A DNA stretch of 64,000 bases. It comes from Planctomycetota bacterium. GTDB lineage: Bacteria > Planctomycetota > UBA1135 > GCA-002748355. Positions 26,176 through 34,608 of the stretch are shown piece after piece. The DNA is taken from assembly GCA_020638795.1 (NCBI GenBank), contig JACKHW010000005.1, forward strand, positions 372,001 to 436,000. The letters are read 5' to 3'. Numbering within the stretch: the first letter of the stretch is position 1; every line of letters begins with the position of its first letter. The notes under the pieces were generated by a model that made no database searches, was not told the origin of the DNA, and saw only the letters and a program-made list of their open reading frames with translations. Made by a program: the position numbers and the translations under genes.

Positions 26176-27216
26176 TCAGGTCGGGCGTTTGCTGGCTCGA
26201 TGGCGGCGGGCCATGTCGGCGATACCGGCGAGATGCAAGGACAGCATCGTTCTCGCTTCTTTGCCTCTGTTGCCTGGTCGAAGGCCTCGGAGCGACCAGA
26301 TCGGAAGCCGTAGCGTCAGGGAGAGTGCGACGAGGACGCGTGCCGCAATAGCGTGCATGGGCCCGCCGTGTTTGCCGTGGTAACGAACCAGGCTACGCCG
26401 GAACTCGAGGAAGTTGCGTTTGCGTGCGAGTCGCGATGAGCCGCCGAGGAAGTGCACGAAGGGCGCGACGGGAGCAAAGCGCACTCGCCATCCGGCGTCG
26501 CGCGCACGGCGGCAGAGGTCGGTCTCCTCGAAGTACATGAAGTACCCCTCGTCGAGCCCGAACGTCCCATCGCGCCGCTCACAGTCCTCGAGCACGGCTC
26601 GCCGAACCAGGAAGACGCAACCACTCACGGCGTCGACCTCGGTCGCTTCGGAGAAGCGCTTGCCACCGTAACGCTCGCCGTTGAAGAAGGGCACACTCGG
26701 AAACGCTTTGTAGAGCCACGTCGTCGAGCAGAACAACCTCCACAGCGTCGGATAACGCCAGTAACTGTCCTGCGGCGTGCCATCTTCGTTGCGTACGTCG
26801 GGACCGATGATCCCGGCTTCGGGCCAGCGACGTCCATAACCACAAAGCGCCACGATGTCTTCGCGAGCACAACGTACGTCCGTGTTGAGAAGCAGGACCC
26901 ACTCGCCGCGCGCCGCCTCGAAGCCTCGATTCACGCCGCCAGCAAAACCGAGGTTCTGGCTCTGCTCCAGGATGCGAAACGTCTCCGCGTCCTCTCCGGC
27001 GTATCGCGCACGGACCGCATCGAGACTGCCGTCCGAACTCGCATTGTCCACGAGCAAGATCTCGCACGAGATCTCCTGATCCCACGGCAACAGCTCGTCC
27101 AACAACTCGAGCAGGAGGTCCTTCGTGTTCCAGTTGACGATCACGATCGACAACGCCGTCGCCGTACGTTCCGGAGCGACTGTCACGACCGGTCCACGTT
27201 GTTCGCCGTATGTCAT
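26176..27216 (-). CDS. Glycosyltransferase family 2, rhamnosyltransferase-like
   Basis: 346 residues from the ATG at 27216, which overlaps the upstream stop by 4 bp. The N-terminus has LSIVIVNWNTKDLLLELLD, EILLVDNASSDGSLDAV and QNLGFAGGVNRGFEAARG, the standard start of the WcaA/rhamnosyl GT2 group. LLLNTDV holds the metal-binding acid and MYFEETDLCRRARDAGWRV the ED base motif. One hydrophobic segment near residue 300 may anchor it to the membrane. It ends the minus-strand half of the second polysaccharide locus. The sugar is unknown. Confidence 0.93.
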   Translation of the reverse strand: MTYGEQRGPVVTVAPERTATALSIVIVNWNTKDLLLELLDELLPWDQEISCEILLVDNASSDGSLDAVRARYAGEDAETFRILEQSQNLGFAGGVNRGFEAARGEWVLLLNTDVRCAREDIVALCGYGRRWPEAGIIGPDVRNEDGTPQDSYWRYPTLWRLFCSTTWLYKAFPSVPFFNGERYGGKRFSEATEVDAVSGCVFLVRRAVLEDCERRDGTFGLDEGYFMYFEETDLCRRARDAGWRVRFAPVAPFVHFLGGSSRLARKRNFLEFRRSLVRYHGKHGGPMHAIAARVLVALSLTLRLPIWSLRGLRPGNRGKEARTMLSLHLAGIADMARRHRASKRPT

Positions 27217-28613
27217 CGTGACTCCTTTCGCGCCGTCACTGCGCGGCATCGCGCGTTGAGTTCGGTATCCAGCACGAACACTTCCTTCGCTTCGTCGCCG
27301 TCATCCTCACCGTCCGCGAGGCCGACGAGTTCGGCTTCGAGTTCGCTCGCCTCATGCTGCTCCTCGCGTGCAGCAGCGAACGAGCAGGCAGACAGCGCGA
27401 TGAACAAGAACAAATAGGTCCTCATCTGTCCGAACAACGTCACGGACATGATTCCGAGTGCAAGCCCCAGCAAACAACCGAGCAATCCCCAGTTGATTGC
27501 ATGCAGGTAGTAGCTGACGCATCGCTGCGAACTGCGATAGAGCCGTGAGAATGCGACCACGAACAGGCCGATGAACGACAGCACGCACGGCAAGCCACCC
27601 TGCATCAACCACCAGAGGTAGTGATTCGTGATGTCGTTGAACGTGCCCATATTGGGCTTGTCACGCCCGAACCCCGTCCACCAGTGCCCTTCCATCTTGG
27701 CGAAGACGGCGGCGGGAAGCCGAATTCGATACCAGGCGCTGTCACCATCCGTAGCCGCGAACGTGGCCAGGATCGCGAGCGTTCCTCGATTGCTGAACGA
27801 CTCGATGTAAACGATCCCGAGCAGCGCGAGACTGGCCAGCAAGAACCAGAGCTTGCGCAACGGCCGCGCAGCCCACGTCGTCAGTCCGATACCGGTGACG
27901 AGGAACGACCCCCCGCTCAAGGAGAAGAACGAACCGAGCGGGATGAAGAACGCACGCTGGAGAATGCGACCGAAATCGAGCCCTTGCCCCATGTAGTGCC
28001 CAATCGCGATCGGGAGCTGCGACGCGAAGAAGAGCCCCATCATGATGTAGTGCGTCAACCCGACGTCGGCGCGCACGAGCCCGAGACGCATCATTCCGGA
28101 GTCGTACACCCCAAAAACGTCGTCGCCGGTCTTGAACGAATCGAAGAGACCGAAGCCCGTCACCGACTGCAGCCCTGCCAAGGCGCAGATGACCGCGAGC
28201 GGCGCGAGCAAGCCTCGAACGAACTCCTGGATGTCCTCCGTCGTTCGCACGAACGCACGCACGAACCAATAGGGCAGCGCAATGTCGAAGATGAAACCGG
28301 CTGCGAAGACCGGCCCTCCTTCCGGTGGCCCCGGAACCACGGCTCCGAGGTAGGTCAAGAGGAAGAACCCGAACACGATGTCGAGCCGGTCGATGCGCGG
28401 CACGAGCTTCCCTGGACATCGATAAAGCATCGCGAGCAAGAACACGATCGACGCGATGCGGCTGCCCGTGAACGAGACACCGAGTTTGATGACCATGAAC
28501 TCGGGCAAGAACGGCAGGAGCAGCAAGTAGTAGCGAAGCGCCCTCTGCGGCCTCGGGAAGAAGAACAGTGCTGCGCAGATCCCGGGCAGTGCGAGCAGGA
28601 CGAGTTGCTTCAT
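27213..28613 (-). CDS. O-antigen ligase / polymerase-like (Wzy-type) membrane protein
   Basis: 466 residues with about ten hydrophobic helices from the first residues on, and a hydrophilic acidic C-terminal tail (ASELEAELVGLADGEDDGD). A large loop contains the sequence WWTGFGRDKPNMGTF then TNHYLWWLMQGG, which matches the G.G....... .HN.yl..l...G pattern of O-antigen ligase/Wzy proteins. It would join repeat units or attach glycan to a carrier at the outer face of the inner membrane. It starts four bases after the stop of the priming transferase gene and overlaps the following GT2 by 4 bp. Confidence 0.85.
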   Translation of the reverse strand: MKQLVLLALPGICAALFFFPRPQRALRYYLLLLPFLPEFMVIKLGVSFTGSRIASIVFLLAMLYRCPGKLVPRIDRLDIVFGFFLLTYLGAVVPGPPEGGPVFAAGFIFDIALPYWFVRAFVRTTEDIQEFVRGLLAPLAVICALAGLQSVTGFGLFDSFKTGDDVFGVYDSGMMRLGLVRADVGLTHYIMMGLFFASQLPIAIGHYMGQGLDFGRILQRAFFIPLGSFFSLSGGSFLVTGIGLTTWAARPLRKLWFLLASLALLGIVYIESFSNRGTLAILATFAATDGDSAWYRIRLPAAVFAKMEGHWWTGFGRDKPNMGTFNDITNHYLWWLMQGGLPCVLSFIGLFVVAFSRLYRSSQRCVSYYLHAINWGLLGCLLGLALGIMSVTLFGQMRTYLFLFIALSACSFAAAREEQHEASELEAELVGLADGEDDGDEAKEVFVLDTELNARCRAVTARKESR

Positions 28614-28617
28614 GAGC

Positions 28618-30033
28618 TCAGCAGCCCGTGCCTTTGACGACGGTGCCGACGGTACGAGCGAGTAGCTTCATGTCCATCGTGAGCGACCAGTTGTCGATGT
28701 ACTGGAGGTCCATCTCCATCCAGCGCTCGAACGGCACGCGGTTTCGACCGAAGACCTGCCAAATGCACGTGATGCCGGGACGCACCGAGAGCCGGCGGCG
28801 TTGCCACCAGTCGTATTCCTCGACCTCGGACGGAATCGGTGGCCTCGGCCCCACGAGGCTCATGTCGCCGAGCAGCACGTTGAACAGTTGTGGCAACTCA
28901 TCGAGGCTGTACTTGCGCAGAAGTCGACCGATCTTCGTGACACGCGGATCATCCTTCATCTTGAACGTCGGACCATCCTCCTCGTTGGCCGCACGCAGCT
29001 CCGCCAACTTGGCCTCCGCGTTCATGCACATGCTGCGGAACTTCAGGCACGCAAAGGGGCGACCGAACTGCCCGACGCGCGTCTGCCGGAACAGCACCGG
29101 ACCGCGATCCGTCAACTTGATCACGACGGCAATGGTGATCAGAACAGGTGACAAGATCACGATGCCGATCAGCGCCGCAAAGAAGTCGATCGAGCGCTTC
29201 ACCATGCGACGCAGGGGCGATCCATCCCCTGTCGAGAACGCGAATGCCGGTAGGTTGCCATACCACGCCACCGACGGATGCACTCCACGCAAGCTGAAGA
29301 AGCTCGGGGCATAGTGACACGGCGTTCCCGCGAGGTCGCACAGATTGAAGACCTCGAGCAAGTTGCCGGACTTGGCCTCGTGCGACGGGCAGAGCAGGAC
29401 TTGATCGACAGCGAACTCGCTCAGGATCGATCGAAGATTGCCGACGTCGGTCAGATCACGAACACCGGCAGGGAGCGAGCCGTTTTCACCGGGTAGCCGC
29501 AAACCGCCGAGCAACCGGACACCGTATTGCGGATGACCTCGCAAGGTCGCGGCGAGCACTTCGCCACTTCGACCACAACCGACGATGACCGCGTAGCGGA
29601 AGTTGTATCCACGCACGCGTAGGCTCCGAAGCAACCCACGCACCGCGGTTCGCTCGAACGCGATCGCAGCGAAACCGAGGAGTGACGCCGTCACGGGATG
29701 GAACGCCACTCCGCGATGCAACGCGAGTGCGAGAATCGTGACGAGCCCCATGCACAGCACGACGGCCTCGCCGAGCGACTGGAGTTCTCGAAACAGGTTC
29801 TCGGTCCGACGCGATTGATAGAGGTCGAGTCGCTCTCCGAGTACGAACCAACAGACGAGTACGAGACACGACTGCACGAGAAGACCGGCGTCCGACACGC
29901 TAACGAACGCGCCGCTCAGGAACCGGTTCGTGACCCAGCACGCAGCGATCAGGAGAGCCGCGTCGGCGAGACGAATCGTTCCCGTGAACGTCCTGTGGTG
30001 GGCTTGGAGCATCGTTCGATACGGCATCGTCAA
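28618..30033 (-). CDS. Polyprenyl-phosphate sugar phosphotransferase (exopolysaccharide priming enzyme)
   Basis: 471 residues. It transfers a sugar-1-phosphate to undecaprenyl phosphate to start each repeat unit. Four hydrophobic N-terminal segments (to about residue 130) are followed by a CoA-binding-like Rossmann region (AVIVGCGRSGEVLAATLRGH). The catalytic domain starts KRSIDFFAALIGIVILSPVL and has GPVLFRQTRVGQFGRPF, LKFRSM, LRKYSLDELPQLFNVLLGD and MSLVGPRPPIPSE, all hallmarks of the WcaJ/WbaP group. It diverges from the chain-length gene. The sugar (glucose- or galactose-type) is not readable. Confidence 0.95.
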   Translation of the reverse strand: MTMPYRTMLQAHHRTFTGTIRLADAALLIAACWVTNRFLSGAFVSVSDAGLLVQSCLVLVCWFVLGERLDLYQSRRTENLFRELQSLGEAVVLCMGLVTILALALHRGVAFHPVTASLLGFAAIAFERTAVRGLLRSLRVRGYNFRYAVIVGCGRSGEVLAATLRGHPQYGVRLLGGLRLPGENGSLPAGVRDLTDVGNLRSILSEFAVDQVLLCPSHEAKSGNLLEVFNLCDLAGTPCHYAPSFFSLRGVHPSVAWYGNLPAFAFSTGDGSPLRRMVKRSIDFFAALIGIVILSPVLITIAVVIKLTDRGPVLFRQTRVGQFGRPFACLKFRSMCMNAEAKLAELRAANEEDGPTFKMKDDPRVTKIGRLLRKYSLDELPQLFNVLLGDMSLVGPRPPIPSEVEEYDWWQRRRLSVRPGITCIWQVFGRNRVPFERWMEMDLQYIDNWSLTMDMKLLARTVGTVVKGTGC

Positions 30034-30173
30034 TGGCGGGACGGCGCCTTGACCCCTGTCTTGCTCGTGTTATGCGCGCCGGCCAGGATCCCTCGGGACG
30101 GGTACTCGCCATCGCGGCAGGATCCCGGCGAATCGACGCAAGCTCCGGGGCCCTCCTGGCCGATCCCGAGTTC

Positions 30174-31784
30174 ATGGTCCAGCCGAATCCGAAGCCGCGT
30201 GGCGAGCCCTCCGTTCTCACGCTCAGGCAAGCCGTGCATGCGATCTTTCGCGGTCGATGGCTGCTGTTCGTGACGACGATGCTCGGGCTGCTGGGAGGAT
30301 CCTGGGTGGCACTCAGCAAACCGAACAGCTACGTGAGCGTCGGAAAGTTCCTGTTCCGCCCGGGCGGGGAACAGATCGTGATCGACCCGTTCGCGTCTCA
30401 GGGTGACGGCACTCCACAACGCCAACCGCTCACTGCGAACGCCGAAGCGATCCTCAAGTCGGAAGAAGTGCTACGCAGGACGATTCGCAGGATCGGTCCA
30501 GGGCAGATTCTCGCGCCCTACAAGCCTGAGATCGAACCGGACGCTGGCTCCGGGATTTCTGCACTCGTTCGACAAACGATCTACGCGCTACAGCGCCAGA
30601 TTCATGGCGACGGGCCCAAGAAGGCAAGCGAGAGCGACGCGCTCTTGAGCTTGCAACAACGCCTCACCGTCACGTCTCCCAAGACGAATCAAGTGCTGTC
30701 TGTCGCGGTCGAAGCCAACGAACCACGACTCGCCAAACGAATCCTCGAAGCCTACATGGACGAAGCGCAAGCGCGTCACCTCGAGGTGTACAGCGCGCAG
30801 CGCAGCATTCGCGAAATCGAAGAGACCAAGACCGAGATCGGTGAAAAGCTCTCGAAAGCGCGCTCACGACTCGATGCGTTCTTGAAGCAAATCGAAGTCG
30901 ACGACTTCGAAGCGGATCTCGCACAAGCACTCGACAACTCGCGACAGACGCGGCTCAAGCTCGATGCCGCGCGCACGAACCTCCAGACGAGCAAGACGAC
31001 ACTCGCCGGTCTGCGCGATCGCCTCGAAGGACTGAGCCCGACCGTAACCGTCACCTCCGACGTGCCGATCGCGAATCCCCGTATCCCGCTACTCGAAGCA
31101 CAGATCGCGAAGGTCGGCGCAGACTTGCTCGGCATGCGAGCCGCTGGACTTCGCCCCGAGGACAAGCAGATCACGCGCGCGCAAGCCACGATCGACGATC
31201 TGAGACGCGAACTCGAAACCGAATATGCGAAGAAGGCCGGCACGCGACGCGAAACTCGGGAAGAGCCGTCTCAGGAGTTCCTCGCTACCAAGCAGAACAT
31301 CAGCCAGATCCAGCTCTCGCTCGTAGTCGAGGAAGAGCAGATCCCCGGACTCGAGCAGATGCTCGAACTGCAGAAGCAGCGCGCGAGCAAGCTACTCGCT
31401 CAGCAGCCGCAGTGGCGCACTCTGCAACGCGACCTCGATCGCTTGACGGCACATCAGGATCAGCTCGAACAGATGCTGACGCTCGCACGCAAGAAGAACG
31501 AGCTCGACGAGAAGCGCATCAGCTCGCTCGCGATTCTCGATCGACCCAACCTACCGCTCACGAAAGAAGGCCCGCAGCGCGCTCGCATCGTGCTCGGCGG
31601 TCTCATCGGCGGGCTGTTCTTGGGGATCGCACTGTTGCTGATTCGTGCGCTGACCGACAACACCGTGCGCACGGTCGAGGATCTCGAAGATCTCACGGCA
31701 ATCAAAGTCCTGGCGACCATCCCCAACCTCGACAAGACGACTCTGCGGCGCCACGAGAGCATGCGCATCACGAGTTGGCAGTGA
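30174..31784 (+). CDS. Polysaccharide co-polymerase / chain-length determinant (Wzz-type)
   Basis: 536 residues from the ATG at 30174; ATGs at 30033 and 30072 are in frame but unlikely. One membrane segment is near residues 23-46 (RWLLFVTTMLGLLGGSWVAL) and a second near 475-495 (IVLGGLIGGLFLGIALLLI), with a proline-rich lead-in (DRPNLPLTKEGPQ). A long helical region between them (about 180-450), rich in charged heptads, is the coiled coil that sets chain length in the periplasm. A Wzz-type head (VSVGKFLFRPGG) follows helix 1. It is 15 bp upstream of the BY-kinase-like gene, the usual partner. Confidence 0.9.
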   Translation: MVQPNPKPRGEPSVLTLRQAVHAIFRGRWLLFVTTMLGLLGGSWVALSKPNSYVSVGKFLFRPGGEQIVIDPFASQGDGTPQRQPLTANAEAILKSEEVLRRTIRRIGPGQILAPYKPEIEPDAGSGISALVRQTIYALQRQIHGDGPKKASESDALLSLQQRLTVTSPKTNQVLSVAVEANEPRLAKRILEAYMDEAQARHLEVYSAQRSIREIEETKTEIGEKLSKARSRLDAFLKQIEVDDFEADLAQALDNSRQTRLKLDAARTNLQTSKTTLAGLRDRLEGLSPTVTVTSDVPIANPRIPLLEAQIAKVGADLLGMRAAGLRPEDKQITRAQATIDDLRRELETEYAKKAGTRRETREEPSQEFLATKQNISQIQLSLVVEEEQIPGLEQMLELQKQRASKLLAQQPQWRTLQRDLDRLTAHQDQLEQMLTLARKKNELDEKRISSLAILDRPNLPLTKEGPQRARIVLGGLIGGLFLGIALLLIRALTDNTVRTVEDLEDLTAIKVLATIPNLDKTTLRRHESMRITSWQ

Positions 31785-31799
31785 ACCATCAAGGTCATC

Positions 31800-32486
31800 A
31801 TGCATAGCATCGTCGAAACTCAAGGTAGGAAGGGTGCGACCGGCAACAGCGCCCAGTCGATTCGCGACGAGGTCCGGCACCTTTGGGGTCGGCTGCAGCT
31901 GCAGCTGCCGCAGTTCGGTGAAGACCAAATTCGAATCGCGTTCTGCTCGACGCATCCCGGCGAGGGGGCAACGAGCGTCGCTGCCAACTTCGGAATCTTC
32001 CTCGGCGGACAGAATCGCAGAACGACGCTCGTCGAATGCAACCTGCGCCACCCGAGCCTGGCGGATCACTTCGGGCTACCGCGCAGCCCCGGCATCAGCG
32101 AATACCTGGACGGATCGGCACGGATCGATCAAGCGCTTCGCAAGGAATCCGCGAACGGCCTCGACATCTTGCCAGCGGGATCACCTCCTGCAGACGTCTA
32201 CGCGGCACTCGGCAACGAAGGCGGCATCGAGCGACTACTCGCCGATCTCGGTAGCGATTCGGAATTCATGATCCTCGACGTCCCGCCGCTCTCCCAGGCG
32301 CCTGAGTCGGCCTCGATCTTGCGCGCGGTGGATGCGACGATCTTGGTCGTCCAGGCTCATCGCACGCGCAAGCAGAGTGCACTCAAGTCACTGCAGACGT
32401 TCGATGAACTCGGCGTGGCTTGCTGCGGCATCGTCCTGAACCGCATGCACTACGACGTGCCGCCGTTCATCGATCAGATCCTCTGA
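31800..32486 (+). CDS. CpsD/CapB-type P-loop protein of BY-kinase family, lacking P-loop lysine
   Basis: 228 residues. In this family the protein normally binds ATP and controls polysaccharide chain length together with the Wzz-type partner. The P-loop reads STHPGEGATS, so the expected Lys is Ala57; canonical members have GEGKS or GEGKT. The Walker A' strand reads TTLVECNLRHP, with Glu79 and Asn81 where canonical members have two Asp. Walker B (MILDVPPL) is intact. There is no Tyr-rich C-terminal tail. It lies between the Wzz-type and acyltransferase genes. Reduced or absent kinase activity is inferred, not shown. Confidence 0.88.
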   Translation: MHSIVETQGRKGATGNSAQSIRDEVRHLWGRLQLQLPQFGEDQIRIAFCSTHPGEGATSVAANFGIFLGGQNRRTTLVECNLRHPSLADHFGLPRSPGISEYLDGSARIDQALRKESANGLDILPAGSPPADVYAALGNEGGIERLLADLGSDSEFMILDVPPLSQAPESASILRAVDATILVVQAHRTRKQSALKSLQTFDELGVACCGIVLNRMHYDVPPFIDQIL

Positions 32487-32502
32487 ACGGCGCGAGGCAA
32501 CG

Positions 32503-33132
32503 ATGCGCAAGTTCGTCGGACGCACGGCACTCGGGCTGGCACGCACGTTCGTACGCATGCGGGACAAGGTATCGTCCCTCGTCGTCGCGGGTGCTTTCGA
32601 GCGCTTCGGACGCAACACCGTCCTCGCGAGGCCTTGGCGTCTCGAGGGCGAGAACCATGTCTGTCTCGGAAACGGTTGCTGGCTCGGTCCGGATTCTTGG
32701 ATCCAGTGCGTTCCGGGTCCGGATGGCCGGACCGGAAGTATCCGCGTCGGTGACCGCGTCACCGCATCGGGCTCGCTCGTGCTCTCTTCCGCAGGGAGCA
32801 TCGTCGTCCATGACGACGTGTTGTTCGCGCGCAACGTCTACGTGTCGGATCACATTCACGGATACGACGACACTTCGCGCCCCGTGCACGAACAAGGTGT
32901 CGCCAAGGTGGCACCGGTCGTCATCGACACCGGCGCGTGGCTCGGCCAGAACGTCGTCGTGTGTCCAGGCGTCACGATCGGTCGCGGAGCTGTCATCGGT
33001 GCAGGCAGCGTCGTCAACAAGGACGTACCGCCCTTCAGCGTCGCCGTCGGCGCACCGGCGCGCGTCGTGAAGACGTTCGATCCCGCGGAGCGAACCGCAG
33101 AACTCGAGTCGAAGGACCTGGCCCACGCCTGA
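32503..33132 (+). CDS. Left-handed beta-helix acyltransferase (hexapeptide family)
   Basis: 209 residues. It is predicted to transfer an acetyl group from acetyl-CoA to a sugar. Hexapeptide turns are visible in NHVCLGNGCWLGPDSWIQ, GSIRVGDRVTASGS, IVVHDDVLFARNVYVSDH and WLGQNVVVCPGVTIGRGAVI. DHIHGYDD at residues 116-123 contains the catalytic-type His of the WcaF/Maa/NodL group. A GRGAVIGAGSVVNKDV coil and PARVVKTF end complete the family pattern. It has a ribosome site (GCGAGG) 6 bases before ATG and is 16 bp after the BY-kinase-like gene. Confidence 0.92.
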   Translation: MRKFVGRTALGLARTFVRMRDKVSSLVVAGAFERFGRNTVLARPWRLEGENHVCLGNGCWLGPDSWIQCVPGPDGRTGSIRVGDRVTASGSLVLSSAGSIVVHDDVLFARNVYVSDHIHGYDDTSRPVHEQGVAKVAPVVIDTGAWLGQNVVVCPGVTIGRGAVIGAGSVVNKDVPPFSVAVGAPARVVKTFDPAERTAELESKDLAHA

Positions 33133-33141
33133 CGTCGAAGC

Positions 33142-34608
33142 ATGAGCGAACTCGCGGCAAGCACCGACATTCTCTACATCGCTTATTACTTCCCACCCGT
33201 GGGAGGCGCCGGCGTCCAGCGCAGCCTCAAGTTCTGCCGCTACCTGCCGCAGCACGGCTTTCGTCCGATCGTCCTGACGGGAAGCGGAGCGACTCTCGGA
33301 CGCTGGGAACCGATCGACACGACGCTCGCGCATGAGGTCGGCGACGATTGCGTGATCCTGCGACCCGAGACCCCAGCGCCGGACCAGCGACTCGCGACGC
33401 GTGCACAGAGGTGGCTCGGTCGTCCCAGTGCGTTTGCGAAATGGTGGCGGCGGCAGATCTTGACGTACGGCCGTCGCGCCGCGCGTGATTTCGAGCCGCG
33501 GGCCATCTTCGTCAGCCTCTCACCGTACGAAGGGCTCGAAGCCGCGGTGTGCCTCGGCAACGAATTGGGGCTCCCCGTCATCGCCGATCTGCGCGACCCG
33601 TGGGCGCTCGACGAAGTCCGCATCTACACGAGCGCTTGGCATCGCGAGCGCGAGGTGCGTGACATGGCACGCCTCCTCTCGCAGTGCGAGCGAGTCATTT
33701 GGAACACGCCAGAAGCGCGAAGCGCGGCGGTCGCACGCATCCCGTCGCTGGACGACGCGCGTCAAGACTGCATCACGAACGGCTACGACGCGAGCGACTT
33801 CGAAGCTCACGACGTGCGCACACCCGACGAAACGTTCCGCATCCTGCACACCGGCTATCTCCACACCGCGATGGGTCTCGCGCACCGAGACAGGAGCCGC
33901 CTTCAACGACGACTCGGTGGAGAGCTCTTTCCGGTCGACTTCCTACCGCGTTCGCACTGGTACTTGTTGGCGGCGCTCGAGCAACTCCAAGAGCGCTCGC
34001 CTGACATCGCCAAGACGATCGATCTTCGACTCGTGGGGGTCTTGTCCGACGCCGACGAAGCGCGCATCGCGCGTTCGTCAGTCCGGGACCGCGTCACCAA
34101 GCTCGGGTATTTGGATCACGACAGCACGGTTGCCGAGATGGTCGCAGCGGACCTCTTGTTCTTGCCGATGCACGACCTGCCTGCGGGGCCTCGAGCTCGC
34201 ATCGTGCCCGGGAAGACCTACGAGTATCTGGCCGCTGGCCGTCCGATCCTCGCGGCCGTGCCGCCCGGCGATGCACAGGACTTCGTGCGCGCGGCGGAGG
34301 CCGGGACGATCGTTCGCCCCACGGACTTCATCAAGATGGCCGATGCGATCGAAGCCGAGATCGCGCGTGCACCGACACCTCGCCGCGCGGCGAGCCAGGC
34401 GGTCACGCGCTTCGAGCGGCGCGCGCTTACGGTCGACCTCGCGACGGTTCTTCGTGGCGCCCTGGGTACGACGATCGAGGAGCCGACACACCGCGACTCC
34501 TCGGCGAAGCTCACGTCACCGCGAAGTCCAGACGAGCCAGATCTCCGCGAAGAGGACCTCAGCGAGCCAGTTCGACTCGCTGGGTCACGCCCTTCCGGAT
34601 CAGCGTGA
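33142..34608 (+). CDS. Glycosyltransferase family 4
   Basis: 488 residues. The N-terminus has ILYIAYYFPPVGGAGVQRSL, the GT4 glycine-rich acceptor loop. The middle has ADLRDPWALDEV, common in this subfamily. The C-terminal half has KLGYLDHDSTVAEMVAADLL and PGKTYEYLAAGRPILAAVPPGD, the donor-site stretch of the family. A polar tail of about 45 residues follows the catalytic fold. It is 9 bp after the acyltransferase gene and ends the plus-strand half of the locus. The 3' end overlaps the convergent PDZ-protein gene by 50 bp. Confidence 0.93.
   Translation: MSELAASTDILYIAYYFPPVGGAGVQRSLKFCRYLPQHGFRPIVLTGSGATLGRWEPIDTTLAHEVGDDCVILRPETPAPDQRLATRAQRWLGRPSAFAKWWRRQILTYGRRAARDFEPRAIFVSLSPYEGLEAAVCLGNELGLPVIADLRDPWALDEVRIYTSAWHREREVRDMARLLSQCERVIWNTPEARSAAVARIPSLDDARQDCITNGYDASDFEAHDVRTPDETFRILHTGYLHTAMGLAHRDRSRLQRRLGGELFPVDFLPRSHWYLLAALEQLQERSPDIAKTIDLRLVGVLSDADEARIARSSVRDRVTKLGYLDHDSTVAEMVAADLLFLPMHDLPAGPRARIVPGKTYEYLAAGRPILAAVPPGDAQDFVRAAEAGTIVRPTDFIKMADAIEAEIARAPTPRRAASQAVTRFERRALTVDLATVLRGALGTTIEEPTHRDSSAKLTSPRSPDEPDLREEDLSEPVRLAGSRPSGSA

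Noticed and set aside
27621..28637. Plus-strand open frame opposite the ligase-like gene
   Set aside because: Glu/Arg-rich antisense shadow of a hydrophobic membrane protein.
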